Shown here piece after piece: positions 17,184 to 26,064 of a stretch of DNA of 64,000 bases (position 1 is the stretch's first letter; each line of letters begins with the position of its first letter). Source of the stretch: Sanguibacter suaedae. Its GTDB lineage: Bacteria; Actinomycetota; Actinomycetes; Actinomycetales; Cellulomonadaceae. Below the pieces are notes generated by a model, which had not been told where the DNA came from, made no database searches, and saw only the letters and a list, made by a program, of their open reading frames with translations. The translations under genes were made by a program, and so were the position numbers. Location of the stretch: the NCBI RefSeq assembly GCF_016342785.1, contig NZ_JAEINH010000001.1, positions 62,001 through 126,000 on the forward strand, in the 5' to 3' direction.

Positions 17184-17996
17184 TCAGTAGACGAAGATCG
17201 CGAACAGCTCCGGGACGTTCGCGTGGACGATCGCCATGAAGACGATCGCGTCGAACAGCAGGTGGACGATGAGCACGAGCGTGAGGGACCGGGTGCGCGT
17301 GAAGATCAGGCCCTGGAGCAGCGCGAACGGGATGGTGAGCGCGGGCCCCCACTCGCGGTAGCCGAGCTCCCAGAGGAACGACACGAAGATCGTGGCCTGC
17401 AGGAGGTTCGCCTGCCACGCCGGGAAGTGCCGCAGCAGCAGCGTGAAGCAGATGCAGATGAAGAACAGCTCGTCCCACGTGCCCACGGCGTTGACACCCA
17501 CGAAGAACCGGGCGAGCTCGTCGCTCTCGGTGAGCGTCGGCCAGTTCTCGTACGCCCCGGACCGGATGAAGTAGAACGGCAGGATCGCCCATCCGAGGAG
17601 CGGGACGGCCACGAGGTACACCTTCTCGCTCCTGGGCCACCGCTCGCCGGTGCGCCACGGGAAGCGGATCGCCTTCCTGCGGAACACGAACCGGTCCACG
17701 AGGAAAGGGACGAGGACGGCGAGCGTCAGCGCCGTCCCGATCGCCACGAACCTCGGCCACGACACGTCGGCCTCCATCGAGGTGGTGCTCACGATCACGA
17801 TGCCGAGCCCGATGAGCGACAGGTCACGACACAGGCCGCGGTCGACGAGGTAAGCACCCAGCAGGCTGAGCAGCAGGACCACGTACCCGTGGGGCCGCAG
17901 GTGCACCCCGAAGAGGAGGACGGCCGACGCGGAGACGCCGACCGCCGGCAGCAGCAGCCGGATCGAGGGACGGTGCAGGTCAGGTGTCGTGTCCAC
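17184..17996 (-). CDS. CPBP-family intramembrane protease-like protein
   Basis: About eight hydrophobic segments fill the 270 residues. The C-terminal half shows the Abi/CPBP pattern: WDELFFICICFTLLLRH in place of the usual EExxxR helix, FVSFLWELGYREWGP, then HLLFDAIVF with the HxxxD-type motif. The first acidic residue of the usual EE pair is Asp here, so catalytic competence is not certain. Such proteins process prenylated or small membrane peptides, or confer bacteriocin immunity. It may be in one transcript with the following UvrA-like gene (69 bases apart). Confidence 0.78.
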   Translation of the reverse strand: MDTTPDLHRPSIRLLLPAVGVSASAVLLFGVHLRPHGYVVLLLSLLGAYLVDRGLCRDLSLIGLGIVIVSTTSMEADVSWPRFVAIGTALTLAVLVPFLVDRFVFRRKAIRFPWRTGERWPRSEKVYLVAVPLLGWAILPFYFIRSGAYENWPTLTESDELARFFVGVNAVGTWDELFFICICFTLLLRHFPAWQANLLQATIFVSFLWELGYREWGPALTIPFALLQGLIFTRTRSLTLVLIVHLLFDAIVFMAIVHANVPELFAIFVY

Positions 17997-18112
17997 GCCC
18001 CAAGCATGCCGTGGGGCGGGCCGGACGTCGCGGCGGCGTCTTTGTGCACGGCCGCGGATCTTCTACACTCCACATCGTCGCCGACGCGCGCGGCACGAGA
18101 GCAAGGAACACC

Positions 18113-19918
18113 ATGGTCGCCTCTCCCACGGACCGCGCGAGGGACGTTCTCGGACCGCAGCCCGCACCGGGCACCACCCCGCCGGACGAGGACGGCACCC
18201 GCACAGCGGTGCCCCAGCTCGAGGCGATGCCCACCGCGTACTTCACCCTCGACGCGTCGTGGCGCTTCACGTACGTCAACGCCGCCGGGGAACGCCTCCT
18301 GGCCTCCTCGCGCGACGACCTCGTCGGGGGGGTCGTGTGGGACCTGTTCCCGGAGGCCGTCGGCTCCGACTTCGAGACCTACTACCGCCGCGCGGTGCGC
18401 ACCGGCCAGCCCGTGAGCTTCGAGGCGCACTACCCGGAACCGCTGGACATGACGTACGACGTGCACGCGTGGCCCGGCCCCGACGGGCTCGGCGTGTACT
18501 TCCAGGACATCACCGCACGCCGCCGCACGGAGCTGGCCGCCGAACGCCACGCCCGCCGTGACGCGTTGCTCTCCGAGGTCGGCACCTGCCTCTCCGGCAC
18601 GCTCGACGCCACGCAGGCCCTCGACCGCCTCGCCGACGTCCTCGTCCCCACGCTCGCCGACTGGTGCGTCGTGACGCTCGTCGAGGACCACCCCGACGGC
18701 AACCCGCGCCGCCTCAGGGACATCGGGACCGCGCACCACGACGCGTCGGCCCGACCGCTCGTCGAGCGCTACGCGTCCCTGCGGGTCGCGGCCCTCACCG
18801 ACGACTCCTTCGTCATGCGCACCCTCCGCCGTGGTGGGGTGACCCGCGTCCCCGGCAACGCCACCGACTCGATCCGGGCCGTCCTGCGGCCCGGCGAGGC
18901 ACGGGACCTCATCACCGAGCTCGCCCCCGACACCGCCACCGTCCTCGCCCTCGAGGGCAGGGGGCGACCCACGGGGCTCATCACCCTCTTCAACGGCCCC
19001 GACCGCGGGCCGCTGCCCGACGACGACCTCGCCCTCGCGCAGGACGTCGCGGCCCGCGCCGGGCTGGCCCTCGACAACATGCGCCTCTACCGGCAGCAGC
19101 GCAGGCTCGCCGAGGGCCTGCAGAGGTCCCTGCTCACGGCACCGGTCCAGCCCGACCACCTGCAGATCTCCGTGCGGTACGTCCCCGCGACGGAGGCCGC
19201 CCAGGTGGGCGGCGACTGGTACGACGCGTTCCTGCAGCGCAGCGGTGACACCGTCCTCGTCATCGGGGACGTCGTCGGGCACGACATCGCCGCCGCCGCG
19301 AAGATGGGCGAGATCCGGTCCATGCTCCGCGGCATCGCCGTGGCCACCGGCGCCGGACCGGCCGAGCTCCTCCGCGAGGTCGACCTCACCCTCGAGACCC
19401 TCCGGTCTGAGGTGGTGGCCACCACCGTCGTCGCGCGCATCGAGCAGTCCGCGGAGCAGGAACCACGCAGCGAACGGACCGTCCGCTGGTCCAACGCCGG
19501 CCACCCACCGCCCATGGTCGTGCGCGCCGACGGGAAGGTGGAGGCACTCACCGCTGAACGGACGAACCTCCTCCTCGGCATCACGTCCGCCGCGCCGCGC
19601 ACCGAGTCCACGGCGATCCTCGAGGCCGGGTCCACCGTCCTCTTCTACACGGACGGCCTCGTGGAGCGCCGCGACCGGTCCCTCGCCCTCGGCCAGGCGG
19701 CGCTCGTCACCGCGCTGGAGAGCGTCGCCGAGCTGGAGCTCGAGGACCTCTGCGACGAGGTCCTCCTCCGGATGCTCCCCCCCAACCGGCAGGACGACAT
19801 CGCCATCGTCGCCGTGCGCCTCCACCCTCAGGACGGCCCACGTCCACCGGAGGCGGGCCCCAACGCGGTGCCCGACGACGTCCCCGACGACGTCCCCGAC
19901 GACCCCACCGCCCCATGA
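18113..19918 (+). CDS. PAS-GAF-PP2C (SpoIIE-type) serine phosphatase
   Basis: Domain order over 601 residues: PAS (about 30-135, AYFTLDASWRFTYVNAAGER through VYFQDITARRR), GAF (about 145-325), and SpoIIE-type PP2C phosphatase (about 355-585) with the metal-site motifs VGGDWYDAF, IGDVVGHDIAAA, SNAGHPPPM, FYTDGLVERR and QDDIAIVAVRL. It would sense a signal in the cytoplasm and dephosphorylate an anti-sigma antagonist, as RsbU/RsbP-like proteins do. ATG at 18113 has AAGGAA upstream. The C-terminal tail repeats a VPDDVPDD unit three times. Stop and permease start overlap as ATGA. Confidence 0.92.
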   Translation: MVASPTDRARDVLGPQPAPGTTPPDEDGTRTAVPQLEAMPTAYFTLDASWRFTYVNAAGERLLASSRDDLVGGVVWDLFPEAVGSDFETYYRRAVRTGQPVSFEAHYPEPLDMTYDVHAWPGPDGLGVYFQDITARRRTELAAERHARRDALLSEVGTCLSGTLDATQALDRLADVLVPTLADWCVVTLVEDHPDGNPRRLRDIGTAHHDASARPLVERYASLRVAALTDDSFVMRTLRRGGVTRVPGNATDSIRAVLRPGEARDLITELAPDTATVLALEGRGRPTGLITLFNGPDRGPLPDDDLALAQDVAARAGLALDNMRLYRQQRRLAEGLQRSLLTAPVQPDHLQISVRYVPATEAAQVGGDWYDAFLQRSGDTVLVIGDVVGHDIAAAAKMGEIRSMLRGIAVATGAGPAELLREVDLTLETLRSEVVATTVVARIEQSAEQEPRSERTVRWSNAGHPPPMVVRADGKVEALTAERTNLLLGITSAAPRTESTAILEAGSTVLFYTDGLVERRDRSLALGQAALVTALESVAELELEDLCDEVLLRMLPPNRQDDIAIVAVRLHPQDGPRPPEAGPNAVPDDVPDDVPDDPTAP

Positions 19919-21198
19919 CGCTCCGCCGCTCCCTGGGGACGCCCGACGCCGTCGTCATCGGTCTGTCGTCCATGCTCGGTGCCGGTGTCTTCGCCGTCCT
20001 CGGCCCCGCGACGGCCTCCGCCGGCGCCGGGATCCTCGTCGCCCTCGCCGTCGCCGCCGTCGTCGCCCTGTGCAACGCCTGCTCCACCGCCCAGCTCGCC
20101 GCACAGCACCCCACCTCCGGGGGGACGTACGCATACGGGCGCGCACAGCTGGGGCCGTGGCCCGGGTTCGTCGCCGGGTGGTGCTTCGTCGTCGGCAAGA
20201 CCGCGAGCTGCGCCGCCATGGCCCTCACGTTCGCCGCGTACACCGTCCCCGCGGACTGGCAGCGCCCGGCCGCCGCGCTCGCCGTTGTCGCGCTCGGTGC
20301 CGTGAACCTGCGGGGCATCACCCGGACGGCGCGGACCGCCCGGGTGATCCTCGTGGTCGTCCTCGCTGCCCTCGCCGTCGCGGTCGCGGCGGGCCTCACG
20401 GGGGCGACCTCCGGGGTCGAGACCTTCGGGACCTCCGGCACGTCCTGGTACGGGGTCCTCCAGGCCGCGGGGCTGCTGTTCTTCGCGTTCGCGGGGTACG
20501 CGCGTGTCGCGACGCTCGGCGAGGAGGTCCGCGACCCGCGACGGACCATCCCGCGCGCCGTCCTCGTCGCCCTCGGCCTCACCCTGGTGCTCTACGTCGT
20601 CGTGCTCCTCGCCGCACTGCGCACCCTCGGCGTCGACGCGCTGGGCGGCTCCGTCGCCCCCTTGGCCGACGTGGCCACCGCGCGCGGATGGGGCTGGGCC
20701 GTCCCGGTGCTCGCCGTCGGCGCGGCCGCCGCGTCCCTCGGCGCCCTGCTGGCGCTGCTCGCCGGGATCGGGCGGACCGCCCTCGCGATGGCCCGCGAGG
20801 GCGACCTGCCCCGCCCGCTGGCCGCCGTGCACCCGCGGTTCGGGGTCCCGCACCGTGCCGAGGTCGCCGTGGCCCTCGCCGCCGTCGCCCTCGTCCTCGT
20901 CGCCGACCTCCGCGAGGCCATCGGGTTCTCCTCCTTCGGGGTCCTGCTCTACTACCTCGTCGCGAACCTCTCCGCACTCACCCAGGCGCCCGAGAACCGG
21001 CTCTTCCCCCGCGCGCTCGGGGTGGTCGGTGCCGTCGGGTGCGTCACGCTCGTCGCCACGCTGCCCGTGGCCTCCGTGGTCGGCGGCGTGGTGCTCGTCG
21101 CGACGGGCGTCGTCTACCGGCTCGTCATCACCCGGGGATCGCGGGGTCGGGCGCCAGGAGAGCGGACCGGACGAGGTCCAGGACCTCGGCGTCGCTGA
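19915..21198 (+). CDS. APC-superfamily amino acid permease
   Basis: The 427-residue protein has about 12 transmembrane helices, starting with TPDAVVIGLSSMLGAGVFAV, whose GAG turn in helix 1 is the APC substrate site, and PTSGGTYAYGRAQLGPWPG in helix 3. It probably exchanges or imports amino acids or amines. Translation is coupled to the phosphatase gene by an ATGA overlap, an unusual pairing. The last 71 bases overlap the convergent GntR gene, and the C-terminus is a short basic tail. Confidence 0.9.
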   Translation: MTLRRSLGTPDAVVIGLSSMLGAGVFAVLGPATASAGAGILVALAVAAVVALCNACSTAQLAAQHPTSGGTYAYGRAQLGPWPGFVAGWCFVVGKTASCAAMALTFAAYTVPADWQRPAAALAVVALGAVNLRGITRTARTARVILVVVLAALAVAVAAGLTGATSGVETFGTSGTSWYGVLQAAGLLFFAFAGYARVATLGEEVRDPRRTIPRAVLVALGLTLVLYVVVLLAALRTLGVDALGGSVAPLADVATARGWGWAVPVLAVGAAAASLGALLALLAGIGRTALAMAREGDLPRPLAAVHPRFGVPHRAEVAVALAAVALVLVADLREAIGFSSFGVLLYYLVANLSALTQAPENRLFPRALGVVGAVGCVTLVATLPVASVVGGVVLVATGVVYRLVITRGSRGRAPGERTGRGPGPRRR

Positions 21199-21502
21199 TG
21201 CCCTCGGAGCGCGCCGTGGCGACGAGCTGACGCGCGACCTCGTGCGACCGGCCGGCCGGGCGCGTCGGTGCGGTCACGACGGTGCCGAGGCGACGACGGG
21301 TGCTGACGAGCCCTGCGGCCTCGAGCTCACGGTAAGCCCGCGCGACGGTGCCTCCCGCGATGCCGAGGTCGGCGGCCAAGGTACGCACGGTGGGCAGTCG
21401 GTCACCCTCGCTCAGCGCGCCTGCGGTGATCAGCGCACCGATCTGCGCGCGGATCTGCTCGTAGTGCGGGGTGCTGGAGTCCAGGTCGACGGCGATCCTC
21501 AC
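21128..21502 (-). CDS. GntR-family regulator, short YtrA type
   Basis: At 124 residues it consists of a GntR winged helix (PHYEQIRAQIGALITAGALSEGDRLPTVRTLAADLGIAGGTVARAYRELEAAGLV) with only a short helical tail for dimerisation, the YtrA subfamily layout. Its GTG start overlaps the upstream membrane-protein stop (GTGA), so both are one operon. YtrA proteins usually repress their own operon; the palindrome at 22444-22459 is the likely target. Its 3' end runs 71 bases into the convergent permease gene. Confidence 0.88.
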   Translation of the reverse strand: MRIAVDLDSSTPHYEQIRAQIGALITAGALSEGDRLPTVRTLAADLGIAGGTVARAYRELEAAGLVSTRRRLGTVVTAPTRPAGRSHEVARQLVATARSEGISDAEVLDLVRSALLAPDPAIPG

Positions 21503-22431
21503 GACGGGACCGCCACGGCGAGCGGGGAGGGCCGGTCACGCCGTCGTCCGAACAGCGGGGTGATGGTGACGATCAGGCCCGCCAGCAGGACGGTGACCGC
21601 CAGGACCACGAGCCCGGAGCCGAGGCGCTGCTGGCCCAGCGACTGATGGACCGTCCCCGCCACGTGCAGGACGCCAGCCACCGTGAGCGCGAGCGCCAGC
21701 TGCACGCCTCGAGCAACGTGTCCCGCGGAGCGGCGTCGCAGGTGCAGGTCCCACTCGGCGGAGACCCCGACGACCGCAGGACGCAGGGCGATCAGACGCA
21801 GCACCAGCTCGGTCGCGACGACCGTCACGATGATCGCCGTCCCGAGGAGCACCCCGTAGTACGACCCCGGATAGGGACCGATCTCCTGCGTGTCCAGGCC
21901 GACCGACCTGATCATGGTCCGAGGACCATCAGCGACCATCGCGAAGATCACGAGCAGCAGCACCCCTGCCCCGGCCCACAGGAGCACGAGCCGGCGCGGC
22001 CAGGCCGGAGCGACGTCGGCAGCTCCGCGTCGGGTCAGTTCCGCCTCACGGACGACGCCCGACGGCCGGGGCCACGTCAGCTGACCGACCGCCTGCGCGA
22101 CCAGCAGCGAGACTGCGCCGAGGATGGGCAACAGGGCCAGGACCCTTCCGTCCCGCCAGGGCACGACACCGAGCACCGCACCCCCGATCAACCACAGCAG
22201 GACCGCAGCCATCACGGCCGCCCCCACGACAGAGGCCAAGGTCGTGTGCCGGTTGGCCCTCGTGGCCGCCTGGGACGCCGTCGGGGTCCGACGGGCGTCC
22301 CAGAGCAGCACGGCCAGGACACCTGCCAGGACCAGGACGACCGACCCGAGATAGATCACCGCCGTCGTCCACGTGACGCATATGGACCCCGCCGTGACGC
22401 TGACGCACACGTTCCCACCGTCGAACCACAC
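21499..22431 (-). CDS. Multi-spanning membrane protein, unknown function
   Basis: The 310-residue protein has about seven predicted transmembrane helices arranged in pairs (for example TTAVIYLGSVVLVLAGVLAV, then ASVVGAAVMAAVLLWLIGGA) and two cysteines near the N-terminus outside the first helix. The GTG at 22431 is chosen because GGGGAGG stands four bases upstream; the ATG at 22452 in frame lies inside the operator palindrome. It precedes and overlaps a YtrA-type regulator, so it is probably an envelope-stress or transport component under that control. I recognise no named family; DUF1648-like proteins are sometimes found in this context. Confidence 0.8.
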   Translation of the reverse strand: MWFDGGNVCVSVTAGSICVTWTTAVIYLGSVVLVLAGVLAVLLWDARRTPTASQAATRANRHTTLASVVGAAVMAAVLLWLIGGAVLGVVPWRDGRVLALLPILGAVSLLVAQAVGQLTWPRPSGVVREAELTRRGAADVAPAWPRRLVLLWAGAGVLLLVIFAMVADGPRTMIRSVGLDTQEIGPYPGSYYGVLLGTAIIVTVVATELVLRLIALRPAVVGVSAEWDLHLRRRSAGHVARGVQLALALTVAGVLHVAGTVHQSLGQQRLGSGLVVLAVTVLLAGLIVTITPLFGRRRDRPSPLAVAVPS

Positions 22432-22438
22432 GTTGCCT

Positions 22439-22491
22439 CCCCTATTGATCATGATCAATGAACAATAGGGGGATTGCGAAGAGGAGGTCAA
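22439..22491 (-). promoter_or_regulatory. Promoter with nested palindromic operator
   Basis: On the minus strand TTGACC (22491-22486) and TATTGT (22467-22462) are 18 bases apart. Directly downstream lies ATTGATCATGATCAAT (22444-22459), a perfect 16-base palindrome, and the segment is bracketed by inverted CCCCTATTG (22439-22447) and CAATAGGGG (22463-22471). The AT-rich block contrasts with its surroundings. The YtrA-type regulator of the operon is the obvious candidate binder. Confidence 0.65.
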
Positions 22492-22526
22492 TAGGCCCCG
22501 CGGGCAGAACGCGCCGCTCGCCGATG

Positions 22527-24470
22527 TCAGCCCGCGTCGCGGTACGCGCGGCCCGCCTCGGTGGGCGTCGTCGGGTCGGTGTACAACCCGTACGGGACGG
22601 AGTCGTCGACGGCGGGCAGCCCGAACCAGGCGTAGCGCTCGACGAACGGGCGCTGCTCCATGCCCGCAGTGGTGCCCTCGATGAACGTGGTGAGCTGCGG
22701 GCCCGTGGGGTACGTGCGCTCGGCGCCGAAGCCCATGAGCCCGTACTCGGTGACCCACACGGGCAGGCCGTAGCGGGCGTGCACGGCGTCGACGTACCCG
22801 AGGAACTGGTCCACCGCGGCGGGCGAGAAGTCGGAGCCGTACCAGTGGAGGGTGATGAAGTCGACGCGCATCCCCTGCTCCTGCGCACCGGTCATGAACC
22901 GGTCGAGCCACCCGCCCGGGGTGTCCGCGCCCCACGCCATCGCGGGGCTGCCCAGCCGCAGGCCGGTCGCCTCGAGCCGCGGCCACGCCGCGAGCGCCTC
23001 CTCGACGCTCATGCCGGACTGCTCGGCGAGGTCGGGCTCGTTGAACCCGAGGAGCACCTCGCCCTCGGACGCGGCCTTCGCGAGGGTCTCGTCGGTGACG
23101 GCGTCACGCCCCCAGATCATGGGGACGAACTCCGCGCCGGGCGGGGCGGGCATGGTGTCGTCCGAGGGAGACCAGTTGTAGTACCAGGAGGCGCCGACGT
23201 CGTCGAGGGCACCGGTGACCCCGGACCACTCCCACGTGGCGACGCCCTTCTTGGCCGACGACGCGGCGGGCGCGGGCGCGGGTGCGGGGGCGGCCTCCAC
23301 GGGAGGCGCGGGGGGTTGTTCGGCCTCCGGGACGGGGACCACCTCGGGAGCCTCCGGTGTCTCCGGCGCCTCGGTCGGTGCAGGCTTCGGAACGCCGGTG
23401 GGGGCGGGAGCCTCGGTCGCGTCCAGGGAGGGCGCCGGTGACGTCGAGGCGTCCTGCGCCGCGGTGGTCATGGGCGCGGGCGGCTCCGCACGCTGCACGG
23501 CGACCGCCGTCCCGCCCCCGGCGACGACGGCCACGGTGACGGCCGCGACGAGCGCCTTGGTCGTCGTCGAGACACCTGCTGCGGTTCCCGTGCCCGGCAG
23601 GCCCTGCATGCCCACCGTCCTGGTGGCGCCGTCGGGCCCGGCGAGGACGCTCGCCCACGACACACCGTCGGCGGGGGCGGTGCCGCCGAGTGCGTCGACG
23701 AGGATCTCGTCCCCGAGCGCGAGCGGGACGGGCACGAGCGCGAGACCCGCGAGGAGGCGCTCTGCGGGCACCAGACCCGACCCTGCGGAGCCGCAGTCCC
23801 GGCAGCCGCGCACGTGCCGCACCACGCGCTTGCGCAGCAGCGCGTCGGGCCGCCCGTCCCAGCGGGCCGTGAGGTCGTCGAGCCCGCCGCACGAGGACGA
23901 GGCGCCGAGGACCCGCACGACGGTGCGCGCCTCGTCGAGACGCTTCTTCATGCGTTGGACACGCACGGCGGTGTGCGCGCGGCTCACGCCCGTGGCGCGC
24001 ACGAGGTCGTCGCGCGTGAGGTGCCCGGAGGTCTCGAGCCACCACAGGGAGAGGAGCTCGCGGGTCTCGTCGTCGAGCCACCGGGTGGCCTCCGCGACCT
24101 CGCGGCGCTGGCCCGTGAGCTCGAGGCGCGCGACGGTGACGTCGGCGAAGTCCGCAGCGGGGTCCTGCACCTCGTCCACGGGGAGGGCCTGCGGCGCCGT
24201 GGCGCGGGTGCGCGAGCGCTCGCGCACCTGACGGACGGTGATCGCGGCGAGCCACGCCCGGAACGACGCGGGCTCGCGCAGGTCACCGAGGCCGCGCAGC
24301 ACCCGGAGCATCGTGTCCTGCACGACGTCGTCGACGTCCGCGTGCCCGCGCAGGGCTCGGCCCACGATGGAGTAGACGAGGGGCAGGCTCACGGCGACAA
24401 GCCGGTCGACCGCCTCGGGGTCACCGGCGCGGGCCGCCACCACGGTCGCCGTATCGGTCGAGAACACCAT
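22527..24470 (-). CDS. ECF sigma factor fused to zinc-binding, membrane and GH128 glycosidase domains
   Basis: One uninterrupted frame of 647 residues holds: sigma region 2 (about 15-85, DVDDVVQDTMLRVLRGLGDL), sigma region 4 (about 128-185, DDLVRATGVSRAHTAVRVQR), an anti-sigma-type zinc motif HVRGCRDC (about 215), one transmembrane helix (about 300-322), a Pro/Ala/Glu linker of about 85 residues, and a GH128 (Asl1-like) domain (about 408-647) with FNEPD (acid/base Glu) and VTEYG (nucleophile Glu). The catalytic part would face outside and the sigma part the cytoplasm. AGGAGG precedes the ATG at 24470. GH128 enzymes cleave beta-1,3-glucan, so glucan sensing coupled to transcription is plausible but inferred. 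Confidence 0.87.
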   Translation of the reverse strand: MVFSTDTATVVAARAGDPEAVDRLVAVSLPLVYSIVGRALRGHADVDDVVQDTMLRVLRGLGDLREPASFRAWLAAITVRQVRERSRTRATAPQALPVDEVQDPAADFADVTVARLELTGQRREVAEATRWLDDETRELLSLWWLETSGHLTRDDLVRATGVSRAHTAVRVQRMKKRLDEARTVVRVLGASSSCGGLDDLTARWDGRPDALLRKRVVRHVRGCRDCGSAGSGLVPAERLLAGLALVPVPLALGDEILVDALGGTAPADGVSWASVLAGPDGATRTVGMQGLPGTGTAAGVSTTTKALVAAVTVAVVAGGGTAVAVQRAEPPAPMTTAAQDASTSPAPSLDATEAPAPTGVPKPAPTEAPETPEAPEVVPVPEAEQPPAPPVEAAPAPAPAPAASSAKKGVATWEWSGVTGALDDVGASWYYNWSPSDDTMPAPPGAEFVPMIWGRDAVTDETLAKAASEGEVLLGFNEPDLAEQSGMSVEEALAAWPRLEATGLRLGSPAMAWGADTPGGWLDRFMTGAQEQGMRVDFITLHWYGSDFSPAAVDQFLGYVDAVHARYGLPVWVTEYGLMGFGAERTYPTGPQLTTFIEGTTAGMEQRPFVERYAWFGLPAVDDSVPYGLYTDPTTPTEAGRAYRDAG

Positions 24471-24597
24471 CGCTCGGACCTCCTGTGTCGTCGAGGATCG
24501 TACGTGCCGGCACGGACCGGTCACGCACAGGGAGACGGCGCAGGTGCGGGCGGATAACAGGAATGCGCGACACCGGACGGCGGGAGGCGACGCCGGG

Positions 24598-25920
24598 TCA
24601 GCGCTCGCGCGACCGCCAGGCCCGCCACGCCTCGGCGACGGGCGGCACGACGATCCCCTGCTCGGCGAGGTCCCGGCGGACGCCGCGCCGGGACACCAGG
24701 AGCCCGACGCACGCCACCACCCAGGGGACGGCGACCACGGACATGGCGACCCGGAAGTCGTCGAGGGTGTACTCGCCCGAGGGGCGCACGGCGTCGAGGA
24801 CGAGCCCGATCGCGAAGATCGTCACGAGCGCCCCCACGAAGGCCCCCATGTTCGCGAGCCCGGTGGCGGCCCCGAGGCGCTCGGGCGGGTTGGAGGTCCG
24901 CACGAAGTCGAAACCGATCATGGACCCCGGGCCGCCGATCGCCAGGGCCGCCACGAAGAGCACGAGGACCCACAGGGGGCGCGGCGTCGACGGGACGAGG
25001 ACCATGATCCAGCCCAGCGCACCGATCACGGAGATGCCGAGCACCAGCCACGAGCGGCGCAACGGGTGACGGGCGGTGAGCTCACCCAGGACGGGACCGG
25101 CGACGATGCCCACGACGACGCTCAGGGACAGCAGCGCCCCGGCGGTGCCGGGCGTGACGCCCTGCCCGAGGACGAGGAACGGGTAACCCCACAGGAGCAC
25201 GAACGCGTTGAGGCCGTAGGCGGCGATCATGTGGGAGAAGAACCCGAGCCACGTGCCGTGCGTCCGGGCGGCGGCCCGGAGCTGGCCCTTGCCGGGCGGC
25301 CCGGGCGACGGGGACGGGACGGCGGGCGTGGCGCCCGGGCTGTCGCGCACCACGGCCCACACGAGGACCGAGACCACGCCACCGGCGCAAGCGAGGACCA
25401 CGAAGGCCGTGGTCCACGTGGTGCCGTGGAGGAGCACCACGAAGGGCACGGCCGACACGATCTGCCCGAGCTGCCCGAGGAGCCCCGTGAGCTGGGTGAC
25501 GACGGGCACCCGCCGCGGCGCGAACCACGACGGCACCAGGCGCAGGAGCGACACGAACGTCGTGGCGTCCCCGGCGCCGATGAGGACGCGCGCGGCGAGC
25601 GCGAGGGGCACCGTGTCCGCGAGCGCCATGCCGAGCTGCCCGGCGGCCATGAGGGCAGCTCCCCCGGCGACGAGGCGGCGGGGGCCGAGACGGTCGAGGA
25701 GCACGCCGACGGGGATCTGGGCGGAGGCGTACACCGCGATCTGGACGACGGTGAACGTGGAGAGCACTGCTGCGGTGACGTCGAACCGGTCGACGGCGTC
25801 GAGGCCGGCGACACCCAGGGACGTGCGGTGCACGACGGCGACGACGTACGCGACGATGGCCGTCCCCCAGACGAGGAGGGCGCGGCCGAGGGGCCCGGGC
25901 GACGTGTCGGTGGGTGTCAC
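24598..25920 (-). CDS. MFS transporter
   Basis: The 440-residue protein has 12 hydrophobic segments in two halves, with the loop 2-3 motif GVLLDRLGPRRLVAGG and a helix-4 RVLIGAGDATTF. This is the major-facilitator pattern of nitrate/hexuronate-like or drug carriers; substrate cannot be inferred. It has a GTG start with a weak upstream site. Monocistronic by appearance, divergent from the PfkB kinase gene. Confidence 0.88.
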   Translation of the reverse strand: MTPTDTSPGPLGRALLVWGTAIVAYVVAVVHRTSLGVAGLDAVDRFDVTAAVLSTFTVVQIAVYASAQIPVGVLLDRLGPRRLVAGGAALMAAGQLGMALADTVPLALAARVLIGAGDATTFVSLLRLVPSWFAPRRVPVVTQLTGLLGQLGQIVSAVPFVVLLHGTTWTTAFVVLACAGGVVSVLVWAVVRDSPGATPAVPSPSPGPPGKGQLRAAARTHGTWLGFFSHMIAAYGLNAFVLLWGYPFLVLGQGVTPGTAGALLSLSVVVGIVAGPVLGELTARHPLRRSWLVLGISVIGALGWIMVLVPSTPRPLWVLVLFVAALAIGGPGSMIGFDFVRTSNPPERLGAATGLANMGAFVGALVTIFAIGLVLDAVRPSGEYTLDDFRVAMSVVAVPWVVACVGLLVSRRGVRRDLAEQGIVVPPVAEAWRAWRSRER

Positions 25921-26064
25921 CAGCGGTCCTGGGTGGTGCGTGTCGGTCGCTCGTGGCGCATGCTGCCATCGTCCCAGGGACGGGGCGCGGGCGCGGCTCG
26001 ACGTGCCCGGGGCGGCCGTCGTCCCGGATGTGACCCTGGCCTCGTCCGTCTACGCTCGGTGGGC

